From positions 87,042,547 through 87,106,546 of the forward strand of contig CAMGYJ010000005.1 of NCBI GenBank assembly GCA_946122785.1: a stretch of 64,000 bases of DNA, read 5' to 3'. This document shows positions 21,956 to 32,584 of this stretch, in pieces. The translations under genes and the position numbers were made by a program. The first letter of the stretch is position 1, and each line of letters opens with the position of its first letter. The notes below the pieces were generated by a model that saw only the letters and a list, made by a program, of their open reading frames with translations, was not told where the DNA came from and did no database searches. The stretch comes from Linum tenue. Its lineage: Eukaryota; Streptophyta; Magnoliopsida; Malpighiales; Linaceae.

Positions 21956-22277
21956 TGATAGAACCTGTTTCTAGGATTCTATCGGGAATTGGGATTTAGG
22001 GATTAAGAACGGAATTAGGGATTTGAGAAGAGAAAGATAGAGAATCGGCCTAGAACTTTAGAGGGATTGGGAACGAGAATTGAGAGGGTAGGGAGATTAG
22101 GATTTAGGAGGGTTTTCTTAATATTCTTCTTATTGATTGCGTATGAATAAGCCTAGTACATTTATAGCGAATATAGGAAAAGCCTACTATAATCCTAATT
22201 CTACTAAAATACTACTAACCATAATAAGAATTACCCTATTATTATAGAAACCCTAACGAAGTTGGTTTCTATCAACA
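21956..22277 (-). repeat. 322-bp LTR of the truncated retroelement
   Basis: It runs TGTTGATAGAAACC...GGTTCTATCA on the minus strand, so the ends are TG...CA, and the primer site directly abuts it. The five bases beyond the outer end are TGTTA (22278-22282). The matching target copy is lost with the rest of the element. Confidence 0.7.
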
Positions 22278-22513
22278 TGTTATTGTTTCAAGCAAAATCA
22301 TATAATAAAAGGTGAACTAATACAATACGAATTTTATTGTAAAAAAATACAATAAGAATTCTCGCACTATCCATTAAAACTAAAGACTTGTTGTTATTAG
22401 TTCTTTATGATTTTGAAACTCACTTTACTTTGCAATTTTTATACTTAGTCCATGCGCTTAAGAGATCAAAGAAATTAGCGGAAAACAACCCCAACCTATA
22501 TATTACCTTTGTT

Positions 22514-22820
22514 GAGAAATTTTACAATGCTATATAGTATTGGTGCTATAGGTTTTTGCCTTTATGGTACAACTTAAATTTGTACATTTACGTTATGGTA
22601 CAACTTCAGATTGTACCTATACTTTTGCACAAATTCTTTTATGGTACAACTTGAACTTGTATCATTATGTGATGGTACAACTTCAAGTGTAAAGTTGTAC
22701 CATAACATAATGATACAAATTGTTTTATGGTACAACCTAAACTTATACATTTAATGTTATGGTACAACTTTAAGTTGTACATTAAAGCACCAATACTATA
22801 TAGCATAGTAGAAGTGCTCC
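22514..22820. mobile_element. Mutator-type MITE with ATGGTACAACTT repeats
   Basis: A 307-bp element. The terminal inverted repeats share GCTATATAGTATTGGTGC (22529-22546) with its exact complement (22787-22804). Weaker pairing extends to the ends (GAGAAATTTTACAA against GGAGCACTTCTACTA). Identical 10-bp direct repeats TACCTTTGTT flank it (22504-22513 and 22821-22830), as in Mutator-type insertions. The inside holds six forward and one reversed copies of ATGGTACAACTT, most followed by an imperfect complement. There is no coding capacity. Confidence 0.65.
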
Positions 22821-22830
22821 TACCTTTGTT

Positions 22831-23861
22831 AGTGAACAGTAACGGAGGTTTAGTTTATATATACTAATAACTAATAACTACAAAGTGGAAGAGCAAATCT
22901 CCAACCATCTCATCCTTTGTCCAATATTAGTCATCCCATAATACATGTCTCTGTCTCCCTGCATAACTGTTCCTCCTTGAAAACATGATTCATCGCTCAA
23001 TTTCACCCCATCCGAGCCACAATTTTCTTAATTTATCCACAATCATGACTGAGATAGAGCTCCCTGAGCTTGTACCAGGGCTTGCTAAGAGAGACAGCAT
23101 GGAGTGTCTCGTTAGCTTGCATCTCACGAATCAGTGCATCACCTCTCGAATCTGTTGAGGTTGTTAGAAATTGGAGAAACGATTAAACATGGAGAACATT
23201 GAAGAAACAAGAAGGAAGAATTGTTGGAATGTAATAATAGTTTGTCTTTGAGACTTATTCTTGTATCAATTTGATTTAGAGTTTCCAAGTAGCCAAAAAA
23301 GAGTGGACTTTACGAGCCAAAACTGTTATGTATTACTGAAGCAAGTATAATAAGAACTCGTTTTCCATATACTAGCTTATGTTCTGTAGCCTTGAAGCAA
23401 GGCATATGATATAAAGCAAACAAATGAAGAAGAGACTAGATAATTTCTTGCTTCTAGACATACAGAGCCATAACAATATTCTCCTGTTCTAGTAGAGTAT
23501 TGCAAAAGGGCCACTCTTAAAGATATATATAGAAAGCTCATTGAACTTGGGATGCCATTCAATCTAACGCTTGACACTTGACAGTCGTACCCAAAACCAT
23601 GTGGCAACTAACGAACACGAGCTCGCTTTGTTTAAAGTGTCGTCCCTCTACCACAATCCCCACATACAAAAACTCCCAACCATCACCTGCAAAGCAGGCA
23701 GAGACTCTGTCAACAGCAAAACAGGAAATCTTATAGAGTAACTGAAATGGTGGGACTTTTGAAGCCTAAATCCAGCACACAAAGAATACGCCAACAACTC
23801 AAAGCCTCACGACTTCAGATCAGTGCCGCTACTATGTCATACGAAAGAAAGGTGTACTTGT
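22831..23861. other. Unassigned 1 kb with one possible F-box-like fragment
   Basis: No transposon ends, LTR or long frame is recognisable. A 38-codon frame at 23045-23158 (plus) reads ELPELVPGLAKRDSMECLV. This loosely resembles the N-terminal F-box start of plant F-box/kelch proteins, but it ends in a stop after 37 residues. Treat it as a possible exon relic only. Confidence 0.25.
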
Positions 23862-24440
23862 GGCGGAGGCAGGATTACAATTGACCCCTGTCCTCTTTTT
23901 AAAATATAAATAATAATTAATAAATATAATTAAAAGTAATAATATTCAAATTATTCATTCATAGATAAAGAAATAATCAACTAATACAATTTTATTTTGC
24001 ATAAACAACCACAACGAGTTTTTTATTTCGAAACAAATGCAAAATACATTCGTTGTGTACACTTTTAAGTAAGTCTCTTTCAGTGTATCCTATTAAATAA
24101 TCATAGCTAACTGATCGTCAATCCAACTTTGAAGTTGTTCTTAATACAGCTGAAGCTAAAAATGCTCTTTCTAGTTTCATAAGCAAATGAACTTACGAAT
24201 ATATGACTTATAAACTTTCATCTCCACCATTGCTCGAGATAATTCATCATGTACAAGCTGTTGTCGAATAATAGTGTCATGAATGGAATCAATTGACTAA
24301 TTTTTAGCAATTAATGAACAAGTAATGAGTTGTGATATAGTTGACAAAACATCCTTATGTTACTTGTAGGGGTGGTATTTTTTTTCTCTACCAAATATTA
24401 CCCCTCTCCCGGGACAAGGCCAAAATGACCTAGCTCCGCC
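23862..24440. mobile_element. Possible hAT-like remnant
   Basis: Imperfect inverted ends GGCGGAGGCAGG and CCTAGCTCCGCC match 10 of 12 bases. The flanking octamers TGTACTTG and TATACTTC agree at 6 positions. The inside is AT-rich without an intact frame. GGCGGAG-type ends occur on many plant hAT elements. This is a weak call. Confidence 0.35.
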
Positions 24441-25240
24441 TATACTTCCAACCTATCCCATTGGCCTGTTCCCTTTTCAGTGCCCAATCAGTACTCAGCA
24501 TCTCCTGAACCTCTACTTCATAACCAGTCTTCCAGCAGTCTCTTAGTTGGATATACTTTACAACGTATCCAAGGACAATCCTACATCACTTATCATAGAA
24601 GTTGGAATAGTATTCAAGCTAGACTCTGTACAGTTGACAACTCATAACCTTGATCCCGACCTACTTCAATCATCAAACATCCCTGGTATCAATGTAGTCA
24701 AAAGCGAGTTTCTACGAGGAAACGTTTTGGTGATCTAGAAGCGTAAAATCGTAAGTTACTAAGTTTTAAAGCGAAGATTTTAACTACATAAGTTATAAAA
24801 ACTGACATTTTGTGTAGAAGCGTTTTAGTGACCTAAAACGTAAAATCATAAGTTTTAAAACACGATTTTGACTACATTATCTGGTGTTAGTAATATTGCA
24901 TATACTTTGCAGAAACAGAATTTCTCTTATGACATTCACTATCAGACGATGTTGGATATGGACAGTTCCACTCTGAAACCATCCATTACCACCACCCAAT
25001 GACGTCGACTTGAGAAAAGTTGGACCCTGATGGTTTGGCTAAAGTTTCTGTACAGATGGATGGACAAGGTATCTCAATCAACATTTCAAGCTATCCATCC
25101 ACGATGGATCAATCGTTTATCGCCGTACTGATCCTCTAACAAGAGAGTCGATGCTGACTGACCTCACTGCTCACTGCTTCAAAACGAACAAGTTTATCCA
25201 CCCCATATCTATCCCGCTGCGGTAACAGTACAACACACTT
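24441..25240. other. Unassigned 800 bp
   Basis: A 63-codon plus-strand frame (24547-24738) has no recognised domain. At 24736-24890 the phrase AAACGTAAAATC(G/A)TAAGTT occurs twice, with further weak copies. No gene or element end could be supported. Confidence 0.4.
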
Positions 25241-26412
25241 AAAGGGGTCCCTTAGTAACATGACTAAGTGAATCTCAACTATTGCACCTCATTAAAATTC
25301 AATGGCTACAATTAATCTAATTTAATGAAGGACAAAACAGTAATTGCATGATTATTTTTATTTTTAATTATTAAATATTTTTGTCCTTGGACTCTTCCTT
25401 CCCCGCCGTGCGTCTCGTCTCTACTTTTCCCCGCCGGGCAGGCCGTCGCCGACCAGGAATTTTTTCGCAATTCCTGCTGGCTGGGAACCCTTGCGTGCAA
25501 TTGTTTTGGGAGAGAGAGAGAGAGAGAGAGATTTTTTCTGATTCGGAGAAAAATTTTCCGACGACCATCGACGACGGAGAAGAATTTCCCGGCGACAGTG
25601 CTAATTTTGTGATGTTTGTTGACATATTTTATAATGTTTGTACGCTTTGTTATTTTGTAATGTTTGTCGATTTTTTTTGTAATGTTTGTAAACTTTGTTA
25701 TTTTTGTTCATCATGTTTATCATTTTTGTCAACCATGTTTGTAATGTTTTTTAATGTCTAAAAACAACCTGGTTCACTTTGGATGGAACTCCTCTATTTA
25801 GGGAAGAAGCCTCCAAAGTCAACCCGGGTGTTTTATCCAGTTCGTATGGATAGTCGGTCTAGTTTGTCATTTTTGTCCACCATGTTCGTAATGTTTGTAT
25901 GTCTAAAAAACAACCGGGTTGACTTTGAGACGGAGCTCTATATATAGGGATGAAGCCCCTAAAGTCAACCCGGGTGTTTTTACCAGTTTGTATGAATTTT
26001 TGGTCTAGTTTGTCATTTTGTCCAGCATGTTTATATGTCTAAAAACCACCCGGGTTGACTTTGGGAAGGAGCCCCTCTATATAGGGATGGAGCTTCCAAA
26101 GTCAACCTGGTTGTTTTTTCTTTTTGTATGGTTTGTATTGTTTGTCGGTCTAGTTTGTATTTTTTGTACAGTTCATATGTTTGTAATGTTTGTAAATCTG
26201 TTTGTATGTTTTGTCGCTCTAGTTTGTACTGTTCATATGTTTGTATGGTTTGTACTCATTGTAAGCCCGATTTGTATACTTCGTAATTTTCCATAATACC
26301 CAAACTACCCCTGTCATTAATTAAATAGCCCTTCCCACTTTTTAACCATCAGATTGCTATATTCAGATCTAAGGGCTGGGAGGGGCTTAGTTAAGTGACT
26401 AAGCACCCCCTT
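25241..26412 (+). mobile_element. Element Z, copy 1: non-autonomous, hairpin-rich
   Basis: The ends are related inverted repeats: AAAGGGGTCCCTTAGTAAC on the left, and the complement of AAGGGGGTGCTTAGTCACTT on the right. Inside are a (GA)11 run (25510-25531) and long TTTGTAATGTTTGT-rich sequence. Three hairpins have arms GGTTGACTTTGG / CCAAAGTCAACC around a CTATATAGGG centre (25765-25834, 25905-25980, 26041-26117). A second copy in inverted orientation is found at 27346-27534 plus 57469-58690. There is no protein. The class is uncertain, but a DNA transposon is likely. Confidence 0.55.
25510..25531. repeat. (GA)11 microsatellite in Z copy 1
   Basis: It corresponds to the (CT)85 tract at 58186-58355 in the inverted Z copy 2. 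Confidence 0.9.
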
Positions 26413-26681
26413 AGTCACTAGATCCTCTCTCTCCATCCAAAATACTATTTCCCTAATACCCGCCTCAAACTGCTTCGACAAGCTTACCTAAAACTGCTAT
26501 GAGCCAGCTGAAGTGTTGTGACACAAAAAGTCCCTTGAAAGTCCACTTGCAGTCTCTAATTTCATCAAATTGGCTCAAACTATAAACTAAAACTGATATC
26601 AATATCGTACCAATCACAATCATAAAAATCAGAGAAAAGCGAAGAAGCCTGTTGAAATCCAACGTACCCAATGAAATGCAA

Positions 26682-26945
26682 TCAGGTTGATTTGGGGTCC
26701 ATAACCTTTATGGCTGCCATATTCTTCCTAGCAGCTCTCGCATTGTCATACTCAAACTGCAACACATTAGGGATGTGGGAGGTATCCTTCACATAGAACA
26801 TCCTCCCGAATCTGCTCTCCTCAATCGCGGGGAAGTAGAAGAAGATGGCCGAATTGACCACCCAAAACCACATCCCGCCGAGCACAAGCCCCAGCGACGC
26901 GCTGGCGAACACCTGCGCCACTGTGTGGTAACCCAAATACACCCG
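26682..26945 (-). pseudogene. C-terminal exon of a lipid phosphate phosphatase gamma-like gene, 5' part missing
   Basis: The minus strand encodes about 87 residues to a stop at 26682. They comprise RVYLGYHTVAQ, then a hydrophobic membrane segment (VFASASLGLVLGGMWFWVV), then EESRFGRMFYVKDTSHIP and FEYDNARAARK near the end. These are hallmarks of plant LPP-gamma, a PAP2-family dolichyl-diphosphate phosphatase of the ER or plastid envelope. The Arg and His belong to the third phosphatase motif. The residue before Arg is Tyr where the family has Ser. Upstream, at 26946, the sequence becomes MITE-like and no other exon was found in the window. It could be the last exon of a gene with a long intron, but a truncated copy is as likely. 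Confidence 0.7.
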
Positions 26946-27345
26946 ATAGTACATGTATTGTCCATAATGTATAGTATTTTTTAATTTTTTACATAAAACA
27001 TGCATTGTTTGCTTGATTTGACACAAACTATCACTCAAAATGAGTGATAGTTAAATCTCAAGTTTTGGTTTAGATTGTTGAGATTGTTTAGTAGAGATTG
27101 TTGGATTTTGTTTTGTTTCAACTATGTCCCTACCTTTTTATTTATGTTGTTTTTTTAATATTAAAAACAAAAGTCAAAAGTGACATTTCATCCAAAAAGT
27201 AATATAACTTATTTCAATATTTGAATAACTATCACAGAAACCAAACGATGTAAACTACAATACACCAATTTTCTTATATACATGTATATTATTATGCATG
27301 CATTGATGACAATGCATAACTATCACCAAAACCAAACGACTCCTA
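26946..27345. mobile_element. MITE-like insertion next to the phosphatase exon
   Basis: The left ATAGTACATGTATTGTCC and the right GGACAATG-like complement (near 27300-27323, GACAATGCATAACTAT) form imperfect inverted ends. Inside is a perfect palindrome ACTATCACTC / GAGTGATAGT (27028-27052). AACTATCAC..AAACCAAACGA occurs twice (27225 and 27317). TTTGGTTTTGGTGATAGTT-like ends are common on small plant elements. Exact borders and target duplication are unclear. Confidence 0.4.
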
Positions 27346-27534
27346 ACGGGTGAATAAGTCTCTTGTAGCTCTTAGAGTTGAACACACCAATCTAACGGTT
27401 AAAAAGTGGGAAGCGATTTTTAATTAGTGACATGAGTAGTTTGAGTATAATGAAAAATTGCAAAATATACAAACCGTACTTACAAACAATACAAATTAGA
27501 GAGACAATTAATACAAACAAATTTATAAACAATA
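27346..27534 (-). mobile_element. Element Z copy 2, left piece
   Basis: The reverse complement matches 26280-26412 of Z copy 1 in order. Examples are CTTCCCACTTTTTAACC and the AATTTTTCATTATACTCAAACTACTC stretch read as diverged. It stops where the MULE begins. The remainder of this Z copy resumes on the far side of the MULE at 57469. Confidence 0.6.
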
Positions 27535-27803
27535 GGGTGAATACCTTATTCTGACTCGAACTATGACCATACAATCAACTTTGGCCCGTGGTTTGAGAAA
27601 TTAACATACCGACTCGAACTATGCAGCATATAGTCTCAATTAGCCGGAAGACTGGAACAGATGGTCAACACCGTTGGCCGTTAGTCAACTGTTCGGCCAC
27701 TGTCATGTAAGCACCAAACAAAAAAAAACATCAAAATTCTTTTATTATTTCCTTTATCTAATTAAAAAATAATGAAAAGAAATTATTTTTGGCCCCTTCC
27801 TAG
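27535..27803 (+). repeat. MULE left terminal inverted repeat
   Basis: It pairs with 57188-57468. Shared blocks read on the minus strand include AACGGTGTTGACCATC, AATTGAG, CATAGTTCG and TTAATTAGATAAAG. The arms have diverged clearly, so the element is old. Confidence 0.7.
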
Positions 27804-27990
27804 AATCGGCTGGATAGATTTCCTCTCTCGTCTAAACCCTATCCACAAAAAATCATTCTTCTCCGACCACCCGCCACCTCCGTATCTCAAACGAAAAATG
27901 CAACTCTCTTCTTCTTTTCTACCAGACCTAGACCCCTCTCGCGCTCTCTTCTTCCTTTCTATCATACCCAGACCCCCTCCAGCAATAATG

Positions 27991-28488
27991 ACCAGTCGAG
28001 TTAGGAAAATCGCCAACCAAGGTTCATCCTCTTCTGGTTCGCTCAAACATGAAGCCCATAAGATGCAAAGTCCACAAAACCCCTTGAGTTGTCACCACTT
28101 CTCGCACATACGACAATCCTAGAAGATTGTTTTATTCATGCTCGTTTTGGAAGGATGAAGAGAAGAACTGTCGCTTTGTTCGCTGGGTTGATGCAGCGAC
28201 AAAAAGCGACTTTAAGCTTGATGGACTTATGGAAGAGAATGAGCAGCTGAAGTCGACATTGGAGGCACTTGAAGGGCGGCTTCGTAAGGCATAAGAGAAG
28301 GAAAATAAGAGGAAACAACAGAAGTTGGAAATGCTTGAAGACTTGACGAAGTTGACCGAGATCAGTTCAGCTAGTTTTGGTGAATTGCAAAGTATGAGAA
28401 ATGCGATTTGTGTGCTACAAAAATGGCTAACTGTCTGTGTAATATTTGTAGTCATGGTCCTTTATGTTTTGATGCTTGTCCAATTGTA
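27991..28488 (+). pseudogene. GRF-type zinc-finger protein relic of the MULE
   Basis: Starting with MTSRVRKIANQGSSSSGS, and after a frame change near 28063, the reading gives YDNPRRLFYSCSFW and NCRFVRWVDA. This is the core of plant GRF zinc fingers. A coiled segment follows (LDGLMEENEQLKSTLEALEGRL), and the frame ends in a hydrophobic C-terminal stretch (VCVIFVVMVLYVLMLVQL). In-frame stops occur near 28094 and at 28292. Plant GRF proteins of about 130-160 residues often have this layout. It lies tail to tail with the transposase, the place mudrB takes in maize MuDR. The link to transposition is inference. Confidence 0.6.
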
Positions 28489-29388
28489 AGCTTGTTGAAC
28501 TGTAAGCTTCATGTCTAATTTGTGTAATTTTCGATGAAATCAAAGAACTGCTCTATTATGGTGCCTTATTTCCTTCATGTTTTCATGCTCTTTGATTGAA
28601 GCTTAACTGGGACAAACATATACAATTTCATTCATTCACAAACATAATCTATTTTATCATTCAAACATGTCCAAACCATTAACAAAAGGGGTAATACCGT
28701 AGTTTAGGATTGGGTTCATTTCCAGACCATGTACAAAAGGGAGAATCCTAATGTGGATCTGCTTTACATACTTCTTCCTACACTCCAATGAATCACAAGG
28801 ATCCGTAACATGCACATAGAACGTACAAAAAAGGGAGTCTTATCTATTACAAAACATATATATCTACTTCCTAACATAACATCTACTTCCTAATATAGCA
28901 TCTTTTGACTTCCTAAGGCGACTCTGGTTGAGTAGTGGGAGGCTATGTTGTATTGATAGGAGGCAGGTCTGGTTTTGTTGCTCGTACACCACCAGGTGAT
29001 GGAACTCTGGTGCTGAGCTGCAAAACACGAGGATCTTCATATTAAGAATAGAGTGCACAACAAGGTCCTACAAACAATAAAGACAATTTGTGTTACATAC
29101 CCCTTGCATACATATTTCCAGTATCCATGCATACATGTTTCCAGTATCCATGTCAATGTTGTTCCAATACCTTGCATGCATGTCAATGTATGTTCTAATA
29201 CCTTGCATAGCCCTTCTCATTTAATGATCAGTTACTCTTCTACTACTCGAGCCTATATGGGGAGCCTATACACGTTCATACATGACTATCATTATTTCAT
29301 TTATTCATCATTCATTCAATGCATTGCATTCTTTATGCTCACATAGTTAAAAGATGGTTACCTGAATTCCTACAACCAGCGGGCAACG
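28489..29388. other. Non-coding MULE interior between the two genes
   Basis: AT-rich sequence with a cluster of CATGCATGTT/CCAGTATCCATG-like repeats (29100-29210). No conserved frame. It probably holds the 3' ends of the convergent transcripts. Confidence 0.4.
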
Positions 29389-29465
29389 TCTTCCATTATG
29401 GTGCTCGGATCTACACTTGGAGCAACACCCCTTCTTCCTTTTTCGTGGCTGTTGTAAAATAAAAC
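29389..29465 (-). pseudogene. MULE transposase C-terminal zinc-knuckle exon
   Basis: The minus strand reads QQPRKRKKGCCSKCRSEHHNGRRCP, here split as QQPRKRKKGC and CSKCRSEHHNGRRCP. The latter is a Cys-x2-Cys-x4-His-x4-Cys knuckle. It lies just beyond the retrotransposon insertion (AAGAA at 29469) and continues the gene interrupted at 50386. It is probably a separate 3' exon. Confidence 0.6.
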
Positions 29466-29468
29466 ATT

Positions 29469-29473
29469 AAGAA
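29469..29473. other. Left target-site duplication AAGAA
   Basis: Identical to 50382-50386, it brackets the outer Athila-like element exactly at its TG...CA LTR ends. Confidence 0.9.
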
Positions 29474-31051
29474 TGATTCGGGCCTAATTCCACATATTTT
29501 CCCCCCGTTTGCTTAGATGTTAGTGCCAAATTCGCTCTTAGAGGTTGGTTTTACGCGAGGTTCTGCGTGTTTGAGTGCTTTTCAGGATTTAATAGGTGGA
29601 ACCAGCCTCGGAGTCGAAGGATTGGTGAAAAGGATCGAAAACCGGGAGAAGAGGTGAAAAAACGCAAGTTCACAGCTAAAGGCAGGAGTTCACGGTTGCG
29701 CAAGAGCGTGAAGAAGAGGAGTAGACCATGAGGGCAGGGTGTCCAGAGCCAACTCGAAGGTTACTGACGCAAGGCGAGTTCACGGTCACTAAGACCGTGA
29801 ACACAAGCAGTTGCCCGTGAACTGCCGTGATCGATGCAGAGCGTTTTGGCGCAAGGCGTGAGTTCACAGACGCGTTTGAGAGTTCCCGGCCTTGAACTCA
29901 GGCCGTGTACTCAGCTCCTCTCATGTTTAAAAGCTGAGCTGCAAGGACAGAGAAGGGCGGAGCCACTTTTTGTGAGAGAAACACTTCTTATACATTTTAG
30001 AGAGAGAACCAGAACCAAGAGAGAAGAAGGAGTTAGGGCTTGGCTCCAAAGGAGGTTTTGGGAAGATTTCCCCAAGGAAATCCCAGCTCAAGGTTGAAGA
30101 AGAGAGGAGGCATCCCCACAAGATGATTTCCACCTTTTTCTCCTTTTTTCTTCCCACTTCTTCCATGGAGTAGTCCTCCTCCCACTTGGGTGTAGTGAAA
30201 CCTTAAACCCTACTATGTAGTTTTCTTGTATGTGGTTTGAATGATTGATATTGGGCATTGTTTAATTTAATGGTTGAGGTATTTTCACCATGATTTGCCA
30301 TGCTTATGCTTAGAAACTTAGGGGTTGTGCATATTTTGTGCTTAGCATCCTAGGGTTGTGCATATTTTGTGCTTAGCATCCTAGCGTTGTGCATAATCGT
30401 GCTCAGCACCCCTAAGTTTGTGCATTAGGTGCTAGTAATCTAACTTGCCAACTTAGCCTAGTTTAGAGAGGAAAATCCCCCTTTTAAGGGAGAATAAATT
30501 GAGTTGGTTTTCCTTCCGCTTTCCAAGCCACCTAAACTAGGTCGAGTTAGGGCAATCCTCAATATTGAATTGAACAAGTCGATTAATCGTGGTTAAACCG
30601 TCCGACCTTAGAGTTGAGTGAGGAAGTAAGCCGATTATAGATTGTTTAAACCGAGAGGGTTGAGTGACACGACCTTTCATCCTCACCTCGGTTTAGAAAT
30701 CGAGACTGTGGTCCCCGACCACATACGCTTTCCTCTGCGGTTCACGATTAACGTGCCCAAGGCAATCGTTCCATCCCACGTAGCATAATAGCGGTTTAGG
30801 GGGAAGCGAAACCCAAGTGACTTTCCCATAAAAGAGTTTTCAAACCAATTTACTCTTGCTTTCTTTCATTTAAATTTGCAAACCTTTAAACCAAAGTTTT
30901 ATCGCTAGATAATGATGTTAACAACCGAAGTAGGGGTAGACGGACCGGTCCGGGTCGATATATAGATACTTGCCATATACTACACCCGATTAGAGTTTAA
31001 AAACTTGGGCTCTAATTGGGGTTTAATTGTAGTGTAGATTCGAGCAAGTCA
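29474..31051 (+). repeat. 5' LTR of the outer element
   Basis: TGATTCGGGCC...GCAAGTCA, 1578 bp. It contains palindromic TTCACGG/CCGTGAA words (29665-29915), a TTTAAAAG box-like sequence (29927), and a tandem GTTGTGCATATTTTGTGCTT duplication near 30323-30375 that the 3' LTR lacks. Many substitutions against the 3' LTR mark an old insertion. Confidence 0.85.
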
Positions 31052-31057
31052 AGTTTT

Positions 31058-31075
31058 TAGCGCCGTTGTCGAGGA
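31058..31075 (+). other. Primer binding site of the outer element
   Basis: TAGCGCCGTTGTCGAGGA matches the tRNA-Asp complement at 15 of 18 bases and lies 6 bases after the LTR. Confidence 0.75.
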
Positions 31076-31199
31076 CAACGATCTTTTATTCTGAAAAAGT
31101 TGTTGGTTGTTAATCTAGCTTTTAATTTCAAGTGTCGCAAGTGTGTGTGTTCTTTGCTTTGTCTAGACTTGGTGTTTTCCGATAGTGTGTAGGAGGTGC

Positions 31200-32584
31200 A
31201 TGACCCGGAGCAACCCGACGCCCTTGCTACCACTTGACGAGGACATAAACCGGACTCTCCGACTCCTGGCAAAGGAGAGAGAGCTAGCCGAGGCTAGGAG
31301 AAGGTGTGAAAGAGGGGGACAACAATCGGGTCCCGGTGTTAGTGAAGAAGTGGAAGTTCAGCCCATCATTGAAGAGGAAATGGCGAGGAACCAAAGGCAA
31401 GATGGAGCCGCTCAAGCCCGCCATATGAATGAGGAGGCGGGAGAAGAAGGAGCCCCGAGGACGATGGGGTACTACATGGCCCCAATGTCGGCGGACATTC
31501 AATCGCCGATCCTACATCCTCCGGTGGTGGCAAACAATTTCGAGATCAAGCTGGCTTTGGTGACTATGATACAAAGTAATGCTCTCTTCCACGACCATGA
31601 GAGCGATTCACTAAGAGTGCACGTGTAGAGATTCTTGGAGCTCGCGGGAAGCTTGAAGATTAATGGTGTGCCGGCTGAGTCTTTGCAACTAAGGCTTTTC
31701 CCATACTCACTCTCGGGAAGGCAGTTAGGTGGCTAAACAACCACCCACCTCGGTCCATCACCTCATGGGACGACCTCCTCAACAAGTTTATGGCTCGTTA
31801 TTGCCCGCCTTCGAAGACGGCAGAGTGGAGAAAAAAGATTATACATTTCAAGCAAGAAGAGGACCAAACCTCGAGGGATGATTGGGAGAGGTACTTCGAT
31901 TAATTTCTTCAGTGCCCCCACCACGGGTTTGAGGAACAATTTCAGATTGAAACCTTCTACGAATTCCTAATGCAAGAAGATAAGATCCTCATCGACTCTT
32001 TATGTTAGGGGAAGTTAATGAATTTGGCTCCACCCCAAATTACCGAGATCCTAGAAGACATGGCCCTTAAGGGGTATGATTGAGGGTTGACTCGAAGTGG
32101 AAGAATAAGAAATGAAAGGGGAGTGAGAAGCGAGGGAGCGAGTGCTCCGCTAGAGGCAAAGTTGGATAAGTTGCTTGAGGTTATGCTTGAAGATAAAAGG
32201 CAAGGAAAATGGGCGGTAATGTCGTGGGACTGGTGCTCGAGTACTAGCCACAAGATAGCAGAGTGCCAAGCAATGAAGGAGGCAACCACTCTGGAGGAGC
32301 AAGTCAACTTTGTGGCAAATGCTAGGGTCTCCGAAGCCATCAAGCGAGCCTTCAAAGTTTGGAGGTGCAAATCGGCAACCTTGCCGGTATCCTCACCGAG
32401 AGACCCAAAGGAGTCCTACCTTCCCAAACCGTGGTGAACCCCAAAGATCAAGCCGGGGTGAATGCACTTCAAGTGAGGAGTGTGAAGGTGGTTCCGGAGG
32501 TCGCCACAGGAGAAGAAATATAGAAGGAAGAGTCCAACAAGGAAGAGACCACCCCGAAAAGGAGAGAGAAGAAGCCCTCGAGGA
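31200..32584 (+). pseudogene. Broken Athila-like gag of the outer element
   Basis: The ATG at 31200 gives MTRSNPTPLLPLDEDINRTL, followed by a Glu/Arg-rich part and TMGYYMAPMSADIQSPILHP (to about 31520). The frame hits TAG at 31626. Capsid homology continues in other frames (LELAGSLKINGVPAESLQLR, then EDQTSRDDWERYFD-like sequence). A degenerate zinc knuckle near 32225-32270 reads WDWCSSTSHKIAEC, with Trp in place of the first Cys. It corresponds to the inner element gag block by block. Particle assembly from this copy is not possible. Confidence 0.7.

Larger units (their letters stand above)
19955..22277 (-). mobile_element. 5' part of a second LTR retroelement, truncated by the array
   Basis: On the minus strand the order is LTR (22277-21956), tRNA-Met primer site, then a gag-like leader and coding region running down to 19955, where the array begins. 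Protease, reverse transcriptase and integrase are absent. The 20130-20640 part is rich in TTGGCCCA/GGCCC words and pyrimidines and could include a second insertion. Copia versus gypsy cannot be decided without pol. Confidence 0.55.

Noticed and set aside
23377..23607. 76-codon minus-strand frame in the unassigned region
   Set aside because: No domain, ordinary length for chance, and no neighbouring exon signals.
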